This document shows positions 1 to 8,542 of a DNA stretch of 64,000 bases, in pieces (the first letter of the stretch is position 1; each line of letters begins with the position of its first letter). The notes under the pieces are model-generated. The model had not been told where the DNA came from. It saw nothing but the letters and a program-made list of their open reading frames with translations, and did not search any database. Source of the DNA: Pseudomonas asgharzadehiana (GTDB lineage Bacteria > Pseudomonadota > Gammaproteobacteria > Pseudomonadales > Pseudomonadaceae); contig NZ_CP077079.1 in the NCBI RefSeq assembly GCF_019139815.1, positions 1,984,001 to 2,048,000 on the forward strand, written 5' to 3'. A program made the translations under genes and the position numbers.

Positions 1-1838
1 TGCAGGTAGCTGTCATTGCAGGTCTGCAGCAAGCCCTGTCGGTCACGCACATAGATCGGGTGCGGGGTTTCATTGACGAGGGCGCGCATGAACTCGAACT
101 GATCATTGAGCGCGCGTTCGGCCATCTTCCGATGCTTGATCTGGCGGCGCATGTAAGCGTTCCAGATCAGGGACGTCAGCAGCAGCAGCCCGGTCCCGAT
201 GATGATGCGCGCGATCAATTGGTGGTAATCGCGCCAGTAGCTGTCGGAGTCGACGCTGTAGCCTCGCCAGCGACTATTGATCACCCCCAGTTCATCCGGC
301 GCGATGCTGAGCAGGGCCTTGTCGAGAATCGAGCTGAGTTCGTTAGCGCTGCGTGAGGTCGCCAGCGCAAAAGTGGCGGGCATCGTCCCGATGCTGAAGC
401 TGATTTGAGTTTTGTCCTGGAACACCCGCGATGACAGGAAATAGTTGGCGACCACCAGGGTATTGACCGCACCCTCCACCTCGCCTTTTACCAGTAGTTC
501 GGTCGACTTGAAGGAGTCACCTGTTTCAACCAGATGAATCTTCGGAAAATTCTCGCGCAGGAATTTTTCCAACGGGCTGCCTACGGTGATCGCCAGCCGC
601 TTGCCTTCCATTTCTTCCAGGCCAGTGGGAGCTTGGTTCTCCTTGCGCGTTAACATCACGTAGGAGTTTTCCAGATAGGGGCGACTGAAGTTCAGCTGGG
701 TTTCTCGTTCGGTGCTGGGAACGATGGCGCCGATGATGTCCGCTTTGCCGGCCTCGATTTGGTTGATCATCGCGTCCACATCCCGGCCGCGCTGGATGTC
801 GAAGCGCAACCCGGTGCGCAGGCGAATCAGCTCCAGGAGGTCGGCGGTGATGCCGCGAAAATTGCCTTCGGCATCGAAGAACGTCAACGGCGCATAGGCT
901 TCGTTGACGATCACCCTGACCACCGGGTTGTCCTTCAGCCAACGCTCTTCGCGAAGGGTCAGTTGCAGCTTGTGGTCAGTCAGCAAGATATCGCTGCCGG
1001 CACTCCAGCGCTTGGCAATCGCTTCCCGTTCATTGATGGGCACGGCCATTAATACCGCGTTGACGATGCTCAACAGGGTGCGCTGGTGCTGGGGCACGGC
1101 AAAACTGAAACCGTAGGCTTCATGCTTGCTGAAGTTGGCCATGCGGATGTTTTTCAGGTAGCCCTTGTTGATCAGGTAATGGGTGGAAATGGTATCGCCC
1201 AGGAACACGTCGGCCTGGTCGAATGCCACCGCATTCAGGGCGTTTTGATAGGAGGGGTAGGCGCGGATGATTGCCTCTGGGTACAGCTTCTCTACCTCGT
1301 CCAGCGGCAGGTAGTGGTAGACCAGGGCTAGGCGCAGTTGCGCCAGGCCATCACTGAGGCTGCGGGTTTCGCCCTCGCGGGTGACCAGTACCGGCTGATC
1401 CACGGCATAGGGTTCTGACAAGGTCAGGTTGGGGTTCGCCGCTTCAAAACCGTTGGAGGAACCCAGCAAATCGATATCGCCTGTTTCCAGGGCGCGTATG
1501 GCGGCCTCACGGGACGGATATCGCAACACTTTCACCGGAAGGTCCAGTGCCTGAGCCAGCAGGCCAGCGTAGTCGGCGGTAAGGCCTTCATAGTCGCGAC
1601 CGCTTGAGGTGAGGTCGAAGGGCGGATAGTCGGGTGATGCGGCCCCCAGCAGTAGTTCGCGTTTGTTCTGCAACCACAGGCGTTGCGCCTTGTCCAGATT
1701 GGGCTCCAGTTGTATGGCGCTTGCGCGACTCAACAAGTTGAAGTGTTCCGGGCTTGTTTGAGTGTTTGCAGGCACAGCGGTGCTGAAGCACAAACCGGCA
1801 CTCAATATAATCAGATAGTCCTTTATACACCTGGGCAT
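1..1838 (-). CDS. BvgS/EvgS-type hybrid sensor kinase, N-terminal part (cut by window edge)
   Basis: The first 612 residues of a large sensor kinase are present; the kinase core lies beyond base 1. The ATG at 1838 is followed by a hydrophobic signal segment (LIILSAGLCFSTAVPA). Two periplasmic solute-binding (SBP_bac_3, Venus flytrap) domains follow, at about residues 45-265 and 284-510. A membrane helix at about 543-562 (GTGLLLLTSLIWNAY) comes next, and then the start of a PAS-like domain (VNETPHPIYVRDRQG). This order is typical of BvgS, EvgS and RocS1. It lies 8 bases downstream of the response-regulator gene on the same strand, so the two are probably cotranscribed. The ligand cannot be deduced. 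Whether receiver and HPt domains follow cannot be seen. Confidence 0.88.
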   Translation of the reverse strand, partial: MPRCIKDYLIILSAGLCFSTAVPANTQTSPEHFNLLSRASAIQLEPNLDKAQRLWLQNKRELLLGAASPDYPPFDLTSSGRDYEGLTADYAGLLAQALDLPVKVLRYPSREAAIRALETGDIDLLGSSNGFEAANPNLTLSEPYAVDQPVLVTREGETRSLSDGLAQLRLALVYHYLPLDEVEKLYPEAIIRAYPSYQNALNAVAFDQADVFLGDTISTHYLINKGYLKNIRMANFSKHEAYGFSFAVPQHQRTLLSIVNAVLMAVPINEREAIAKRWSAGSDILLTDHKLQLTLREERWLKDNPVVRVIVNEAYAPLTFFDAEGNFRGITADLLELIRLRTGLRFDIQRGRDVDAMINQIEAGKADIIGAIVPSTERETQLNFSRPYLENSYVMLTRKENQAPTGLEEMEGKRLAITVGSPLEKFLRENFPKIHLVETGDSFKSTELLVKGEVEGAVNTLVVANYFLSSRVFQDKTQISFSIGTMPATFALATSRSANELSSILDKALLSIAPDELGVINSRWRGYSVDSDSYWRDYHQLIARIIIGTGLLLLTSLIWNAYMRRQIKHRKMAERALNDQFEFMRALVNETPHPIYVRDRQGLLQTCNDSYL

Positions 1839-1846
1839 CCGCTTTC

Positions 1847-2464
1847 TCACACTAGCGCGTTTCGTTTTGCCATCTCGATAAGTTCTACCAAGGACTTGGC
1901 TTGAAGTTTCTGCATCAGCCGCTTTTTATAAGTACTTACTGTCTTGTTGCTCAAGAACATACCTTTTGCAATTTCCTTATTGGTGCGGCCTTGTGCAAAA
2001 AGTTGCAATACCATTAGTTCGCGATCGTTGACCGCTTTGAACAGTTCGAGTTCTTTGGAGTCGATGCCGGCGGCATTCAATGCCTGGCTGGGGAAGTAGT
2101 TGTAACCGGATAGCACGGCACGGATAGCGCTCAGCAGCTCGCTCAGGTCGCCTTCCTTGCACACATACCCATCGGCGCCCGACCGCATGCATCGCGTGGC
2201 GAAGAGTGTCGGCGACTGGGCCGTCAGCACCAGCGTTTTCATTGAGGCATTCATGGCGTTGAATCGGCAGAGCACTTCCAGCCCGTCCAGTTTTGGAATG
2301 CTGATATCGAGGATGATCAGGTCCGGCAGGCATTCGCGCACCATTTGTATGGCGTCGCATCCGTTATCCGTTTCACCCACTACTTTGTAGCCCTCATGTT
2401 CCAACAACATTCGGATGGCAAGCCTTATAACCGGATGGTCATCGATAATAAAAACGGTGTTCAT
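1847..2464 (-). CDS. BvgA/EvgA/RocA-type LuxR-family response regulator
   Basis: The 205-residue protein starts with a receiver domain: acidic pair D8/D9 (FIIDDHP) and phospho-acceptor Asp53 in LDISIP. It ends with a LuxR/NarL-type helix-turn-helix at about residues 145-200 (GRTNKEIAKGMFLSNKTVST). The ATG at 2464 gives the usual family length; an in-frame start 36 bases upstream would add a non-conserved tail. It should be phosphorylated by the adjacent sensor kinase through a phosphorelay and then bind promoters as a dimer. The receiver begins almost at residue 1, as in BvgA, EvgA and RocA1. Target genes are unknown. Confidence 0.9.
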   Translation of the reverse strand: MNTVFIIDDHPVIRLAIRMLLEHEGYKVVGETDNGCDAIQMVRECLPDLIILDISIPKLDGLEVLCRFNAMNASMKTLVLTAQSPTLFATRCMRSGADGYVCKEGDLSELLSAIRAVLSGYNYFPSQALNAAGIDSKELELFKAVNDRELMVLQLFAQGRTNKEIAKGMFLSNKTVSTYKKRLMQKLQAKSLVELIEMAKRNALV

Positions 2465-2561
2465 AGTCACATTCCATGCTGGTGCAAATAAAGCGGGCAC
2501 ATTAGCTCAGAAGAGGGTGTGGAGCATGAGCACGAAGGGGGGCAGATATAAAACAGGAAAG

Positions 2562-2718
2562 GTCCTACATAAAAAAAGGTGAAGACTTACGAGTTGCTAA
2601 GGCTTTCTGAAGCGGCATTCCGGTGTTTTGCAACTAGCTGGCTGAATGCTGATGCGATGGATTAGGTGAAGATAAGCCGGAATGTTTTCGACGGGTTAAT
2701 AGGTTTAACGTCCTACAT
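2562..2718. promoter_or_regulatory. Two copies of GTCCTACAT, candidate response-regulator sites
   Basis: The 9-mer GTCCTACAT occurs at 2562-2570 and 2710-2718, flanking the spacer between the response regulator and the stand-alone receiver gene. BvgA-class regulators recognise TTTCCTA/TTCTACA-like half-sites (established for BvgA and EvgA), so these may be autoregulatory boxes. This is inferred from similarity; no promoter was located with certainty. Confidence 0.3.
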
Positions 2719-3114
2719 TCAGGCCGGGCTCAATGCTCGGATCAAGCATGAAAGTTCATGTTTGTTTAAGGGTTTTGGCAAGTAGCCGAGCAGGGGAAGG
2801 CCTCGTTCCAAGGCTTGGGTTTGCAGCATGGAAAGTTCTGCCAAGGGCAAGCCACTGAGCAGGATCGCGGTGTTGATAAAGCGTTGGCGACTGGCGATGT
2901 CTATCAACTCAAGCCCAGGCAGGTCGGGCAGGCATTGGTCGCACAGGAGGATGTCGAAGGGCGCCTCGGCCAGCGTCATCAAGCGGATCGCTTGTTCGGC
3001 GTTTTCCGCCGGTGTCAGTTGCTCGAAGCCAAAACTTCTAAGCAGGCACTGGGTGGCCAACAGTTGAAAGGGATGGTCCTCCACCAACAGGATACGAAGG
3101 GGGTAACTGGGCAT
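2719..3114 (-). CDS. Stand-alone receiver-domain protein (RocR-type receiver without EAL)
   Basis: This is a 131-residue single-domain response regulator: ILLVEDHPFQLLA at the N-terminus, phospho-acceptor Asp59 (LLCDQCLPDLPG) and conserved Lys114 (YLPKPL). The EDHPFQLLA start resembles the receiver of RocR in the P. aeruginosa Roc system, but here the protein ends after the receiver, with no EAL domain. The ATG at 3114 is preferred; a TTG 21 bases upstream is in frame, and neither has a good ribosome-binding site. Lying upstream of a RocA/RocS-like pair, it may act as a phosphate sink or competitor for the kinase. That role is inferred. Confidence 0.8.
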   Translation of the reverse strand: MPSYPLRILLVEDHPFQLLATQCLLRSFGFEQLTPAENAEQAIRLMTLAEAPFDILLCDQCLPDLPGLELIDIASRQRFINTAILLSGLPLAELSMLQTQALERGLPLLGYLPKPLNKHELSCLIRALSPA

Positions 3115-3281
3115 AGAAAGTACACGATGAGTCAAGCGTCGATGGGGACGCAGGGCAGTTATCCACGTTTGCCCGGAGCGTGCGCGATTATTCTCCGGGT
3201 GTTTGTGCGAATTCGATCAGGCCGCTCTGTTCCCTGTGTAGGGGGATTCTTTGAAGGCGGCAGACGGCTTGATCAATTCCG

Positions 3282-4613
3282 TTACTGAGGGCTGGAGCGC
3301 CCGGTCATCTCTCGCGCCATCTCGGTGGCATAGCTGTCGGTCATGCCGGCGATGAAGTCGATCATGCGTAGGAACGAGGTGTGCAATGGCCATGCAGGGT
3401 TGGGCGCATTGTTGCCAAGCAGGTCGAGAATGCGCCGGTTCTTGAAGGACGGCGTGCGTCCGCCATGTTGCTCCAGCGCCGCACCGCAAAAGGCGTTCAA
3501 CAGAATCTCCAGCGTGGTGTAGGCGCCGATTTCATGCAGGGTCTTGCGCTTGTCCTGGAAGATTTTCTTGCGCGCCATGTCTTTGGCATCCAGTACACAG
3601 CGTTTGGCCGGGCCGTGCATATGCTCCACCAGGTCGCCGGGGAGGGTACCGGCCAGCAAGGCGTCCTGCTGCTCGACGAACGCGTGCGCGGCGGCGTTGG
3701 TCAGGTGCTCAATGGCTTTGCCGCGCAAAATCGCCAGCTTGCGGCGGCGTGAGTCCAGTGGGCCCAGTTGCCGATAAGTCTGCGGCAGGTCGTCGCCCAC
3801 CAGGTTAAGCAGCAGCGACTCGACTTCGGCATAGTCCAACAGGTCCATTTCCAGGCCGTCTTCCAGGTCGATCAAGGCATAGCAGATGTCATCCGCGGCC
3901 TCCATCAGATACACCAGCGGGTGACGGGCCCAGCGTTGTTCTTCGAGTTGCGGCAGGCCGAGTTTGTGGGCGATCTGTTCGAGGATCGGCAGCTCGCTCT
4001 GATAACAGCCGAATTTGTGTTTTTTGTAGCCCAGGGAGTCGGCGTGGCGGGCGGTCCAGGGGTATTTCAGGTAAGTCCCCAGGGTGGCGTAGGTCAGCCG
4101 TGTGCCGCCATCGAACTGGTGATATTCAAGCTGCGTCAGCACCCGGAAGCCCTGGGCGTTCCCTTCGAAGTTGAGAAAGTCATTGCGCTCGGCACCGCTC
4201 ATGTCGTCCAGCCAGCCGCGCCCCGCCGCCTGTTGAAACCAATGGCGGATGGCATCTTCGCCGGAATGCCCGAAGGGTGGGTTGCCGATGTCATGGGCCA
4301 GGCAAGCCGATTGCACCACCATGCCCAGGTCGCTCGGGTCGCACCAATCGGGCAAGGCGCCGCGCAGGGTTTCGCCAACGCGCATGCCCAGGGAGCGGCC
4401 TACGCAACTGACTTCCAGCGAGTGGGTCAGGCGCGTGTGGATATGGTCGTTACTCGACACCGGATGCACTTGGGTCTTGCGGCCCAGGCGGCGGAACGCA
4501 CCGGAGAAAATAATGCGGTCATGGTCTTTGTGAAACGGGCTGCGGCCCAATTCTTCCGGGCTGTGGAGGGGTTTTCCAAGACGTTCGCGGGTAAGCAGGG
4601 TGGGCCAATCCAA
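3282..4613 (-). CDS. dgt: Deoxyguanosinetriphosphate triphosphohydrolase-like protein (dGTPase)
   Basis: HD-superfamily dNTP triphosphohydrolase that should cleave dNTPs, classically dGTP, to the nucleoside and tripolyphosphate. The metal-binding residues are visible: His in RLTHSLEVS, the HD pair in [14 protein letters not shown] and a distal Asp in EAADDICYA. No start codon suits the conserved N-terminus except TTG at 4613 ([20 protein letters not shown]), which has GGAGAG eight bases upstream. This gives 443 residues, the usual Pseudomonas length. The possible upstream extension to 4676 is not conserved-looking. It lies 71 bases downstream of an EAL gene on the same strand. Confidence 0.93.
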   Translation of the reverse strand: MDWPTLLTRERLGKPLHSPEELGRSPFHKDHDRIIFSGAFRRLGRKTQVHPVSSNDHIHTRLTHSLEVSCVGRSLGMRVGETLRGALPDWCDPSDLGMVVQSACLAHDIGNPPFGHSGEDAIRHWFQQAAGRGWLDDMSGAERNDFLNFEGNAQGFRVLTQLEYHQFDGGTRLTYATLGTYLKYPWTARHADSLGYKKHKFGCYQSELPILEQIAHKLGLPQLEEQRWARHPLVYLMEAADDICYALIDLEDGLEMDLLDYAEVESLLLNLVGDDLPQTYRQLGPLDSRRRKLAILRGKAIEHLTNAAAHAFVEQQDALLAGTLPGDLVEHMHGPAKRCVLDAKDMARKKIFQDKRKTLHEIGAYTTLEILLNAFCGAALEQHGGRTPSFKNRRILDLLGNNAPNPAWPLHTSFLRMIDFIAGMTDSYATEMAREMTGRSSPQ

Positions 4614-4684
4614 GGCGAGTACTCTCCGGGCGGTAAATGACCCTCCCAGCTTCCCGGTTCCGCCTTGGCGGGGCAAGCGAAAAT

Positions 4685-5848
4685 CTACAGGCCGGCGGCG
4701 TCAATATCGATTAACAGCAGGCGCTGACCATTGTCGAAGAATTGTCCGGCGGTGAGGCAGTACTGGTTGGTGGTGGCGTCGCGGTAGGTCGAGGACAGGG
4801 TCAGGCGCCGTTCCTCCCAACCTTCGGCCAGCAAGTGATAGAAGTACGGGCGCCACGACCAGTTATGGCCCAGGTAGCGGCTGTCGGACTGCCACGCGTC
4901 CTGGCGCCACTCGAAGTTGGGCGTCAACTGCGTTCCATGCCGGTCGCACTGATAAAAGCGCAGCAACCAGGGGAAGTCCGGTAGCTGCGGCAGCAGGGCC
5001 AGCGGCGCCTGGCCTTGGGCCCAGGTTTGCAGGATCTTCATCAGTTCGGTCAGTTGCTGGCGCAGGTGCATGAGGCGTCCGCGCTCCGCCAGTTTTTGCT
5101 GCACATACGCCGTGCGCAGTTGCGCAAAACGCGGTACGAAGGCGTCGGTGGCGAACCAGTCCAACTGCGCCTGGGCAAACAGATAGCCCTGCACATACCG
5201 CGAGCCGCATTCCAGGGCGAAGCTCAGTTGCGCCTCGGTCTCCACGCCTTCGGCGATGATCCAGCAACCGGTCTTTTCCGCCATCTGCGCCAGCGCCCGC
5301 ACCACGTCGCTGCTCGGTCCGCCTCGGGCGGCGGCCTGGAACAGGCGCATGTCCAGCTTGAGAATGTCCGGTTGCAAGGCCAGTACCCGGTCGAGCTGGG
5401 AGTAGCCAGCGCCGAAATCGTCAATGGCAATACGTGCGCCCGCCGCGCGATAGCGCGCCACCACGTCGGCCAGGCGCTGTATATCGCCGCCCAACTCGGT
5501 GATCTCGAACACAATGCGCGCAGGGTCGACGCCATGCCTGTGTATCTGTTTCAGGCTCGGCAACGCCTGGCCCGGGCGCAGGCGGTTGATCCAGCGCGGC
5601 GACATATTCAGGCTCAGGAACCAATCGTCGGGGGCTTCATGCAGGCGGCTCAGCGCGTTGTCGCGTATCTGCCGGTCGAGGCGGCGCAACGCCACGCCCG
5701 GTGTGCGCGGGTCGTCGAACAGCGGGCCCACGGATTGCAAACGGCCGTCCGGCTGGCGCAGTCGGCCCAGGGCCTCGACGCCGGCAATGCGCCCGGTGGC
5801 GGTATCGATAAACGGCTGGAAGCAGGCGAGCGGTTGCCCGTCGATCAC
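4685..5848 (-). CDS. EAL-domain c-di-GMP phosphodiesterase with YkuI-like C-terminal domain
   Basis: Cytoplasmic protein of 387 residues. The EAL domain spans about 1-240 and retains the catalytic set: E25-A26-L27, N80, E114 (VFEITE), D142/D143 in DDFGAGYS, K163, E199/E202 (AEGVET) and Q219. It is therefore probably an active c-di-GMP phosphodiesterase producing pGpG. After a helical linker (about 245-275), the C-terminal 110 residues ([19 protein letters not shown]) resemble the PAS/Cache-like YkuI_C domain often found after EAL. That assignment is by eye. The start is GTG at 5848, with AAGGAGG just upstream. No transmembrane segment was seen. Confidence 0.85.
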   Translation of the reverse strand: MIDGQPLACFQPFIDTATGRIAGVEALGRLRQPDGRLQSVGPLFDDPRTPGVALRRLDRQIRDNALSRLHEAPDDWFLSLNMSPRWINRLRPGQALPSLKQIHRHGVDPARIVFEITELGGDIQRLADVVARYRAAGARIAIDDFGAGYSQLDRVLALQPDILKLDMRLFQAAARGGPSSDVVRALAQMAEKTGCWIIAEGVETEAQLSFALECGSRYVQGYLFAQAQLDWFATDAFVPRFAQLRTAYVQQKLAERGRLMHLRQQLTELMKILQTWAQGQAPLALLPQLPDFPWLLRFYQCDRHGTQLTPNFEWRQDAWQSDSRYLGHNWSWRPYFYHLLAEGWEERRLTLSSTYRDATTNQYCLTAGQFFDNGQRLLLIDIDAAGL

Positions 5849-5872
5849 GGGGCCTCCTTAAGCGAGGTGGCG

Positions 5873-5909
5873 AAAAAAAGGCCCGGCCCTCATTCAAGAG
5901 GGCCGGGCC
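5873..5909 (-). terminator. Rho-independent terminator of the 5942-6988 gene set
   Basis: An 11-bp GC-rich stem (GGCCCGGCCCT / AGGGCCGGGCC) with an 8-base loop is followed, reading the minus strand, by a run of seven T. It ends the three-gene unit upstream and insulates the EAL gene. Confidence 0.85.
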
Positions 5910-5941
5910 GATTCTGTTTGCAAGAATGCAGCCAGCAGGGC

Positions 5942-6283
5942 TCAAGCTTTACGCGAAGAGCTGGCCATCGCCAATTTGATCAACGGGATCAAACCGGCAC
6001 CCAGGCGCACCAGGCGCGTAAGGCTGCTGAGGCTGCCGCCCTTGGCGCCCTTGCCGGTAAAGAAGCCCATCAGCGTCACCGCCGCCACGCCCCACAGCGG
6101 CGCGTGCTTGATGCCCAGGCTGTCCTGCCAGTTGTGGCGCATATCGCGGACTTTGTGCAGGGGTGCGAGCAATTGTTGCGACTCGTGACGGATTTCCTGG
6201 CGGTGCATTTCCATGCGCAGGCGGATCAACGCCTTGCGCATTTCCCGGCGGGAGGTGGTGTGAGGGATTTCAGTCAGGCTCAT
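5942..6283 (-). CDS. Conserved hypothetical membrane-associated protein
   Basis: The 113-residue protein has a basic, helical N-terminal half (SRREMRKALIRLRMEMHRQE). One or two short hydrophobic stretches follow (PLWGVAAVTLMGFFTG; GAGLIPLIKLAMA). It overlaps the holin-like gene upstream by four bases (ATGA), so translation is probably coupled. Its position after a DUF883 protein and a holin-like protein recalls the E. coli yqjD-yqjE-yqjK cluster, whose YqjD binds ribosomes at the membrane in stationary phase. It could be the YqjK-like member, but I cannot prove homology. Confidence 0.75.
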   Translation of the reverse strand: MSLTEIPHTTSRREMRKALIRLRMEMHRQEIRHESQQLLAPLHKVRDMRHNWQDSLGIKHAPLWGVAAVTLMGFFTGKGAKGGSLSSLTRLVRLGAGLIPLIKLAMASSSRKA

Positions 6284-6669
6284 GGCAGCAGGCGCTCCCG
6301 ATCATTGGCCAGCTCTTCGAGCGTGGCGTGGAAGGGCGTGGATTCATCGAACACCGCCGCCTTCAGGCGCACCCCGCAGAACGCGGCGGCGAGGGTATAA
6401 AACACGCATAGACAGATGATCCCGGTGAGGCGATAGCCGGTGTCCCATACCAGAATCATTACCAGCGTCGACAACCCCACCAGCAACAGCAGGGCAAACA
6501 CCAGCGCCAGGCCTGCAAACAGCAGCAGGCTGACGGTACGCGCCTTTTGTTCCTGCAGTTCGATGCCAAACAATTCGACGTGGCTGTGCAGCAGCCCTAG
6601 AACGGCCGCGCCCAGGCGTCGTGAGGTAGAACGTGTGCCCGTGGACGAGCCGCTTTCGTCGATAGACAT
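6280..6669 (-). CDS. YqjE/phage-holin-family inner membrane protein
   Basis: The 129-residue protein has two strongly hydrophobic segments, at about 46-72 (LLLFAGLALVFALLLLVGLS) and 80-105. This is the layout of the YqjE / Phage_holin_3_6 (DUF1469) family. These are cellular membrane proteins named for similarity to holins; no lysis gene is nearby. The ATG at 6669 lies four bases after the DUF883 gene and the stop overlaps the next gene, indicating a tight three-gene operon. Confidence 0.8.
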   Translation of the reverse strand: MSIDESGSSTGTRSTSRRLGAAVLGLLHSHVELFGIELQEQKARTVSLLLFAGLALVFALLLLVGLSTLVMILVWDTGYRLTGIICLCVFYTLAAAFCGVRLKAAVFDESTPFHATLEELANDRERLLP

Positions 6670-6673
6670 AGTG

Positions 6674-6988
6674 TTAGCGCCTTGTAGCCAGCAGGCCGAT
6701 CAGAAACCCCACGCCAGCGGCAATGCCCACCGCCTGCCAAGGGTTGGCCTGCACGTAATCTTCAGTGGCGGTTACCGCTGCCTGGCCGCGTTCGCGCAGG
6801 GAGTCTTCGGTCAGTTGCAGGGTTTCGCGGGCTTTGAGCAGGCTTTCATGGATCTTGCTGCGCAGTTCGTCGGCCTGGTCACCGGCCAGGATCGCGGTGT
6901 CGTCCAGCAACTTTTCGGTGTCACTGACCAGGGTTTGAAAATCCGCCATCAATATTTCCTGCGCGGTCTGTGCTGTTTTTCTGGCCAT
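6674..6988 (-). CDS. DUF883 family (YqjD/ElaB-like) membrane-anchored protein
   Basis: The 104-residue protein has a long amphipathic helix region (SDTEKLLDDTAILAGDQADE). It ends in a glycine-rich C-terminal anchor (NPWQAVGIAAGVGFLIGLLA) and RR. This is the signature of DUF883/YqjD-ElaB proteins, tail-anchored inner membrane proteins that associate with ribosomes in stationary phase in E. coli. The ATG at 6988 has GGAGA a few bases upstream. It is the first gene of the three-gene unit that ends at 5942. Confidence 0.85.
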   Translation of the reverse strand: MARKTAQTAQEILMADFQTLVSDTEKLLDDTAILAGDQADELRSKIHESLLKARETLQLTEDSLRERGQAAVTATEDYVQANPWQAVGIAAGVGFLIGLLATRR

Positions 6989-7333
6989 GGTATCTCCGTG
7001 ATGGGCTGATCTGTACGTGTGGTTTCGAGTCACCGGCATCGGTGAAGGTTCAGTGCAATTGTCTGGTACAGCTTTTGCTTTGCCTTGGTGCGCAGGCCCT
7101 GAAGGCTGCGCTGAATCTGGGCGGTAAGGCCTCAAGCCATCAAAAACCTTACCTTAAATAACTCAAACTCGCGGAAAAACCCTGTCGGCCACGGCTTTTC
7201 AGGTTGATCGCTGCGCTAAAGCGGTTCACGCCTTCTGCAGAGGGGCGGGGCCGTCGGTGCCAATTTAGTGCGCGCAACCCTGGCTCGAACCGCTTTGGTG
7301 CTTTTTGTGTTTAACACAGGCCTGCCAACCTCC
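6989..7333. other. Intergenic region between divergent DUF883 and amtB genes
   Basis: This 345-base spacer should hold the promoters of both flanking units. I looked for a sigma-54 GG-N10-GC element ahead of amtB and found none with correct spacing. No small gene, REP repeat or clear terminator was recognised. Confidence 0.5.
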
Positions 7334-8542
7334 ATGGAAAATTTGCAAAGCGCGGTGGACACTCTGGTCCACAGCTCCAACACCCTGTTTATCCTGATCG
7401 GTGCGGTCATGGTACTGGCCATGCACGCCGGCTTCGCGTTCCTCGAAGTCGGCACGGTGCGCCAGAAAAACCAAGTCAACGCCCTGTCCAAGATCCTCAG
7501 CGACTTCGCCATCTCCACCCTGGCCTATTTCTTTATAGGCTATTGGATCTCGTACGGCGTGAGCTTCATGCAACCGGCGGCCGTGATCAGCGCCGACCAC
7601 GGTTACGGTTTGGTGAAGTTCTTCTTCCTGCTGACGTTTGCCGCAGCGATCCCGGCGATTATTTCCGGAGGCATTGCCGAGCGTGCAAAATTCGCCCCGC
7701 AGCTGTGTGCCACTGCGTTGATCGTGGCGTTTATCTACCCGTTCTTTGAAGGCATGGTCTGGAACGGCAATTTCGGCCTGCAAGCCTGGTTGCTTGCCGC
7801 CTTTGGTGCCAGTTTCCATGACTTCGCAGGTTCCGTGGTGGTGCACGCCATGGGCGGCTGGCTGGCGCTGGCGGCGGTGTTGCTGCTCGGCCCGCGCAAT
7901 GGGCGCTACCGCGAAGGGCGCCTGGTGGCCTTTGCACCGTCGAGTATTCCGTTCCTGGCGCTGGGGTCGTGGATCCTCATCGTCGGCTGGTTCGGCTTTA
8001 ACGTGATGAGTGCGCAGACCCTGAGCGGCGTCAGCGGGCTGGTGGCGGTCAACTCGTTGATGGCCATGGTCGGTGGCACCGTCGCCGCGCTGGTGATCGG
8101 CCGCAATGACCCAGGCTTTCTACATAACGGTCCGCTGGCCGGGCTGGTGGCGATCTGCGCCGGTTCCGACTTGATGCATCCGGTGGGCGCGCTGGTGACC
8201 GGTGTGGTCGCCGGCGGCTTGTTTGTGTGGTGTTTTATTGCGGCCCAGGATCGCTGGAAGCTCGACGACGTGCTGGGCGTATGGCCGCTGCACGGTTTGT
8301 GCGGCGTATGGGGTGGCATCGCCTGCGGCATCTTTGGCCAGACGGCGCTGGGCGGGTTGGGCGGCGTGAGCCTGATCAGCCAGTTGATCGGCACCGGCCT
8401 GGGCGTAGCCGTGGCGTTTGGCGGCGGCCTGCTGGTGTACGGTGTGATCAAGCGCGCAAGCGGGCTGCGCCTGAGCCAGGAGCAGGAGTACTACGGCGCG
8501 GACCTGTCGATCCACAAGATCGGCGCGGTCAGTCAGGATTGA
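7334..8542 (+). CDS. amtB: Ammonium transporter (Amt/MEP/Rh family)
   Basis: The 402-residue, eleven-helix inner membrane ammonium channel carries both pore histidines, in FAGSVVVHAMGGWLAL and in PLHGLCGVWGGIACGIFG. The Amt signature region AAIPAIISGGIAERAKF is also present. The start is taken as ATG 7334 (MENLQSAVDTLV); a GTG 66 bases upstream is in frame but would add non-family sequence. No glnK gene precedes it, unlike the canonical glnK-amtB pair, so this may be an additional Amt paralogue. Its 3' end overlaps the convergent antiporter gene by 14 bases. Confidence 0.93.
   Translation: MENLQSAVDTLVHSSNTLFILIGAVMVLAMHAGFAFLEVGTVRQKNQVNALSKILSDFAISTLAYFFIGYWISYGVSFMQPAAVISADHGYGLVKFFFLLTFAAAIPAIISGGIAERAKFAPQLCATALIVAFIYPFFEGMVWNGNFGLQAWLLAAFGASFHDFAGSVVVHAMGGWLALAAVLLLGPRNGRYREGRLVAFAPSSIPFLALGSWILIVGWFGFNVMSAQTLSGVSGLVAVNSLMAMVGGTVAALVIGRNDPGFLHNGPLAGLVAICAGSDLMHPVGALVTGVVAGGLFVWCFIAAQDRWKLDDVLGVWPLHGLCGVWGGIACGIFGQTALGGLGGVSLISQLIGTGLGVAVAFGGGLLVYGVIKRASGLRLSQEQEYYGADLSIHKIGAVSQD

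Noticed and set aside
7140..7333. A sigma-54 promoter upstream of amtB
   Set aside because: The best match has GG and GC two bases too close for the required spacing.
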